This document shows, piece after piece, positions 32,895 through 35,177 of a stretch of DNA of 35,177 nt. The first letter of the stretch is position 1; each line of letters begins with the position of its first letter. The stretch covers positions 18,608-53,784 of the forward strand of contig NZ_MQTQ01000091.1 in assembly GCF_020532805.1 (NCBI RefSeq), in the 5' to 3' direction. Under the pieces are notes generated by a model, which searched no databases, was not told the origin of the DNA, and was given only the letters and a program-made list of their open reading frames with translations. This DNA comes from Arthrobacter sp. SO5. Lineage in GTDB: Bacteria; Actinomycetota; Actinomycetes; Actinomycetales; Micrococcaceae. The position numbers were made by a program, and so were the translations under genes.

Positions 32895-32919
32895 CACCCT
32901 CTCGAAACACTCTGCCCCG

Positions 32920-32961
32920 GCCAGCCGCACTGGCTGCCTGACGGCTGTCCGGCCTCCGGAC
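32920..32961. terminator. Two small hairpins between the regulator and transporter genes
   Basis: GCCAG/CTGGC (32920-32924, 32930-32934) and GTCCGG/CCGGAC (32947-32952, 32956-32961, 3-nt loop) lie in the 120-bp gap. No T-run follows, so they may only lower read-through from the regulator into the transporter gene. Confidence 0.3.
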
Positions 32962-33014
32962 TGCCCGCCACCTCAACCACTAACCCTGACCACCAAAATC
33001 AAGGACGAAGACCC

Positions 33015-34334
33015 ATGTCAGTTGTATCCGCACCAACGAAGATGCGCACTCCACAGGAAATCAACGGGGTGATCCTCCGCAGGGTCATGCCCCTCCTGAT
33101 CGGCGCCTACATCATGGCTTTCCTGGACCGCACCAACATCGGTATGGCCAAGGATCGGCTGCAGATCGATCTCGGCATCTCCGCCACCGCCTTCGGCATC
33201 GGCGCCGGGCTGTTCTTCCTCACGTATGCCCTCTCGGAGATCCCCTCCAACCTGATCATGCACAAGGTGGGCGCGCGCTTCTGGATCATGCGGATCATGA
33301 TCACCTGGGGCATCATCTCCGCGTGCATGGCGTTTGTGCAGGGCGAATGGTCCTTCTACATCATGCGGATGCTGCTCGGCGTCGCCGAGGCCGGGCTGTT
33401 CCCGGGCGTCATGTACTTCCTGACGCAGTGGTTTGTGGTCAAGGACCGCGCCAAGGCCAACGGCATGTTCCTCCTGGGCGTTTCCATTGCCAACATCGTC
33501 GGCGCGCCCCTCGGCGGCCTCCTGCTGACCATGGACGGTTTCGCCGGTCTGCACGGCTGGCAGTGGATGTTCATCATCGAGGGCCTGCCGGCGTGCATCC
33601 TCGCCTACGTCGTCTGGAAGAAGCTGCCGGACCGCCCGAGCAAGGCGACGTTCCTTAGCGCCGAAGAAGCCAGCGACCTCGAAGCACGCATCGCCGCCGA
33701 AGAAAAAGCCGGAGCCGAGGCATCCGGCAACCACCGCCTCCGCGACGTCCTGAAGGACAAGCAGATCATGTTGGTGGTGGGCATCTACTTCACGCACCAG
33801 ATCGCCGTGTACGCGCTGTCCTACTTCCTCCCTTCCATCATCGGCACCTACGGCAAGCTCAACCCGGTGCAGATCGGCCTGCTCACGGCCATCCCGTGGA
33901 TCTTCTCGGCCGCCGGCGCCCTCCTGGTCCCGCGGTTCGCGACCGACGGCCGGCGCTCCCGCCTGCTGGTCACCGGGACCATGATCGGCATCGTCGCCGG
34001 CTTCGCGCTTGGAGCCATCGGCGGTCCCGTTCTCGGCATGATCGGCTTCTGCCTGGCCGCGTTCAACTTCTTCGCCCTGCAGCCCATCCTCTTCACCTAC
34101 CCGGCCACCCGTCTCACCGGGGCCGCCCTCGCTGGCGGCATCGCCTTCGTCAACACCATCGGCCTCTGCGGCGGCTTCCTCGGCCCGTACGTCATGGGTC
34201 TGATGCAGGACGTCACCGGCTCCAAGCTCTCCGGCCTCTGGTTCATCGTGGGTATGTGCATCGTGGGCGCCCTGCTCTCGCTGTTGCTCAAGCGGGGAGC
34301 GGAAAAGCCCCTGGGCGCCCCGGCCGCACACTAG
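33015..34334 (+). CDS. MFS transporter, anion:cation symporter (ACS) type
   Basis: A 439-residue, 12-helix major facilitator. The N-terminal helix region PLLIGAYIMAFLDRTNIGMAK, with the conserved DRTNIG motif, marks the ACS group that imports organic acids such as tartrate, phthalate, hexuronates, galactonate or 4-hydroxyphenylacetate. Other family marks are FFLTYALSEIPSN, LGVAEAGLFPGVMYFLTQWF and a charged central loop (about 210-245). Its position between a LacI-type regulator and a short-chain dehydrogenase suggests uptake of a sugar acid or polyol acid that is then oxidised. A purine-rich AAGGACGAAGA precedes the ATG. The exact substrate cannot be read from the sequence. Confidence 0.92.
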   Translation: MSVVSAPTKMRTPQEINGVILRRVMPLLIGAYIMAFLDRTNIGMAKDRLQIDLGISATAFGIGAGLFFLTYALSEIPSNLIMHKVGARFWIMRIMITWGIISACMAFVQGEWSFYIMRMLLGVAEAGLFPGVMYFLTQWFVVKDRAKANGMFLLGVSIANIVGAPLGGLLLTMDGFAGLHGWQWMFIIEGLPACILAYVVWKKLPDRPSKATFLSAEEASDLEARIAAEEKAGAEASGNHRLRDVLKDKQIMLVVGIYFTHQIAVYALSYFLPSIIGTYGKLNPVQIGLLTAIPWIFSAAGALLVPRFATDGRRSRLLVTGTMIGIVAGFALGAIGGPVLGMIGFCLAAFNFFALQPILFTYPATRLTGAALAGGIAFVNTIGLCGGFLGPYVMGLMQDVTGSKLSGLWFIVGMCIVGALLSLLLKRGAEKPLGAPAAH

Positions 34335-34396
34335 CCACGCCGCACGGCGCTCAACGCGCCACTCATCCCGCAGACACTCCAACTCAAGGAATACTC

Positions 34397-35161
34397 ATGG
34401 ATTTCAGCACAAAAAGGGTCCTCGTCACCGCCGGGGCCAACGGCATCGGCCTGGCCATCGCCACCAAGTTCCAGGAACTCGGTGCCGCCGTCTTCGTCAC
34501 CGACATCGACCCGGACGCCGTCGATAAGGCGCGCGCCGGCGGTCTCTTGGCAGCCGTCAGCGACGTCTCGGTCGAGGAGCAGGTTCGCGAGCTTATGGCC
34601 ACCGTCGAGGCAGAGCTTGGCGGCCTGGACATCCTGGTCAACAACGCCGGGATCGCCGGGCCCACCGGCCCGCTCGAGACCCTCGACACGGCCGCGTGGA
34701 AGTCGACGTTCGACGTCAACATCCACGGCCAGTTCCTCTGCATCAAGTACGCACTGCCCCTGCTGCGGGCGGCCCGGGAGGCGTCGATCATCAACCTCTC
34801 CTCGGCCGCCGGGCGGCTCGGGATGGCCGGACGGAGCGCCTATTCGGCGTCGAAGTGGGCCGTCATCGGGCTGACCAAGACGCTCGCAATCGAACTCGGA
34901 CCGGACAAGATCCGCGTCAACGCCATCTGCCCCGGGGCCGTGAACGGGCCCCGGATCGACTCGGTCATCGCAGCCAAGGCCGTGATGCTTGACCTCCCGG
35001 AGGACGAGGTGTCCGCGCTGTACCTCAACCAGTCCTCGCTGGGACGGCTGATCGAGGCCGAGGACATTGCCAATATGGCCGCCTTCGCCGCCAGCGACAT
35101 GGCCCGCAACGTCAACGGCCAGGCACTCGCCGTTGACGGCAACACCGAAAAGCTTTACTGA
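34397..35161 (+). CDS. SDR-family NAD-dependent oxidoreductase
   Basis: A 254-residue classical short-chain dehydrogenase. The cofactor loop is TAGANGIG (11-18), where the usual first Gly of TGxxxGIG is Ala. Asp36 at the end of strand 2 favours NAD over NADP. NNAG is at 82-85, and the catalytic tetrad is Asn108, Ser136, Tyr149 and Lys153 (YSASK). It ends with NGQALAVDGNTEKLY. The ATG has AAGGA 7 nt upstream; a longer in-frame extension lies inside the transporter gene and is not real. It probably oxidises a hydroxyl of the compound imported by the neighbouring MFS protein. The pathway may continue beyond the window. Confidence 0.92.
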   Translation: MDFSTKRVLVTAGANGIGLAIATKFQELGAAVFVTDIDPDAVDKARAGGLLAAVSDVSVEEQVRELMATVEAELGGLDILVNNAGIAGPTGPLETLDTAAWKSTFDVNIHGQFLCIKYALPLLRAAREASIINLSSAAGRLGMAGRSAYSASKWAVIGLTKTLAIELGPDKIRVNAICPGAVNGPRIDSVIAAKAVMLDLPEDEVSALYLNQSSLGRLIEAEDIANMAAFAASDMARNVNGQALAVDGNTEKLY

Positions 35162-35177
35162 GCCGGCCCTCCCGCCC

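Noticed and set aside
33018..34382. 454-codon frame opposite the MFS transporter
   Set aside because: The translation is a His/Asp/Glu-rich shadow with no domain; the transporter is clear.

Overview
The window is GC-rich DNA with GTG/TTG start codons, TANNNT -10 elements next to start codons, a HAIR-type (HspR) operator at clpB and the actinobacterial purF-purM-DUF3073 order. This points to a chromosome of a Micrococcaceae-type actinobacterium (Arthrobacter/Pseudarthrobacter-like). That assignment is inferred from gene content and protein flavour. I see no rRNA, tRNA, CRISPR array, insertion sequence or phage gene.

Layout. 1-6087: the 3' end of a DUF6326-type membrane protein, a secreted alpha/beta hydrolase, and a two-gene heterodimeric ABC exporter with one catalytically degenerate ATP site. 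6088-6666: a long intergenic region with 12-bp tandem repeats. 6667-8916: an OmpR-type response regulator and its histidine kinase. 9131-18189: seven same-strand, overlapping genes encoding three glycosyltransferases, an ABC exporter and three aminoglycoside-phosphotransferase-fold proteins. A membrane-anchored serine hydrolase follows at 18309. In front of the seven genes lie 11-bp-phased TCAY direct repeats that look like a response-regulator operator. This cluster is the best candidate for an undescribed system: a regulated pathway that makes, phosphorylates and exports a glycoconjugate. The product cannot be read from the sequence.

19226-23932: small metabolic and hypothetical genes: a tiny Cys-rich protein, a chloroperoxidase-like hydrolase, a 53-residue membrane protein, hydroxypyruvate isomerase (apparently starting at ATT), a Bcp-type peroxiredoxin, a DUF6855-like protein, a SAM methyltransferase and a small membrane protein. 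The Cys-rich protein and the hydrolase flank a 41-bp palindrome resembling a CsoR-family operator. 24030-27290: purF and purM (overlapping) and a convergent DUF3073 gene with a clear intrinsic terminator. 27580-31194: a membrane-anchored septum-formation-like protein convergent with clpB.

31195-31835 is non-coding and carries an array of about eleven GGACATG-type units, including a diverged 245-bp-offset duplication and 31-bp tandem repeats. 31836-35161: a LacI-family regulator, an ACS-type MFS transporter and a short-chain dehydrogenase, probably a substrate-inducible catabolic locus that may continue past the window.
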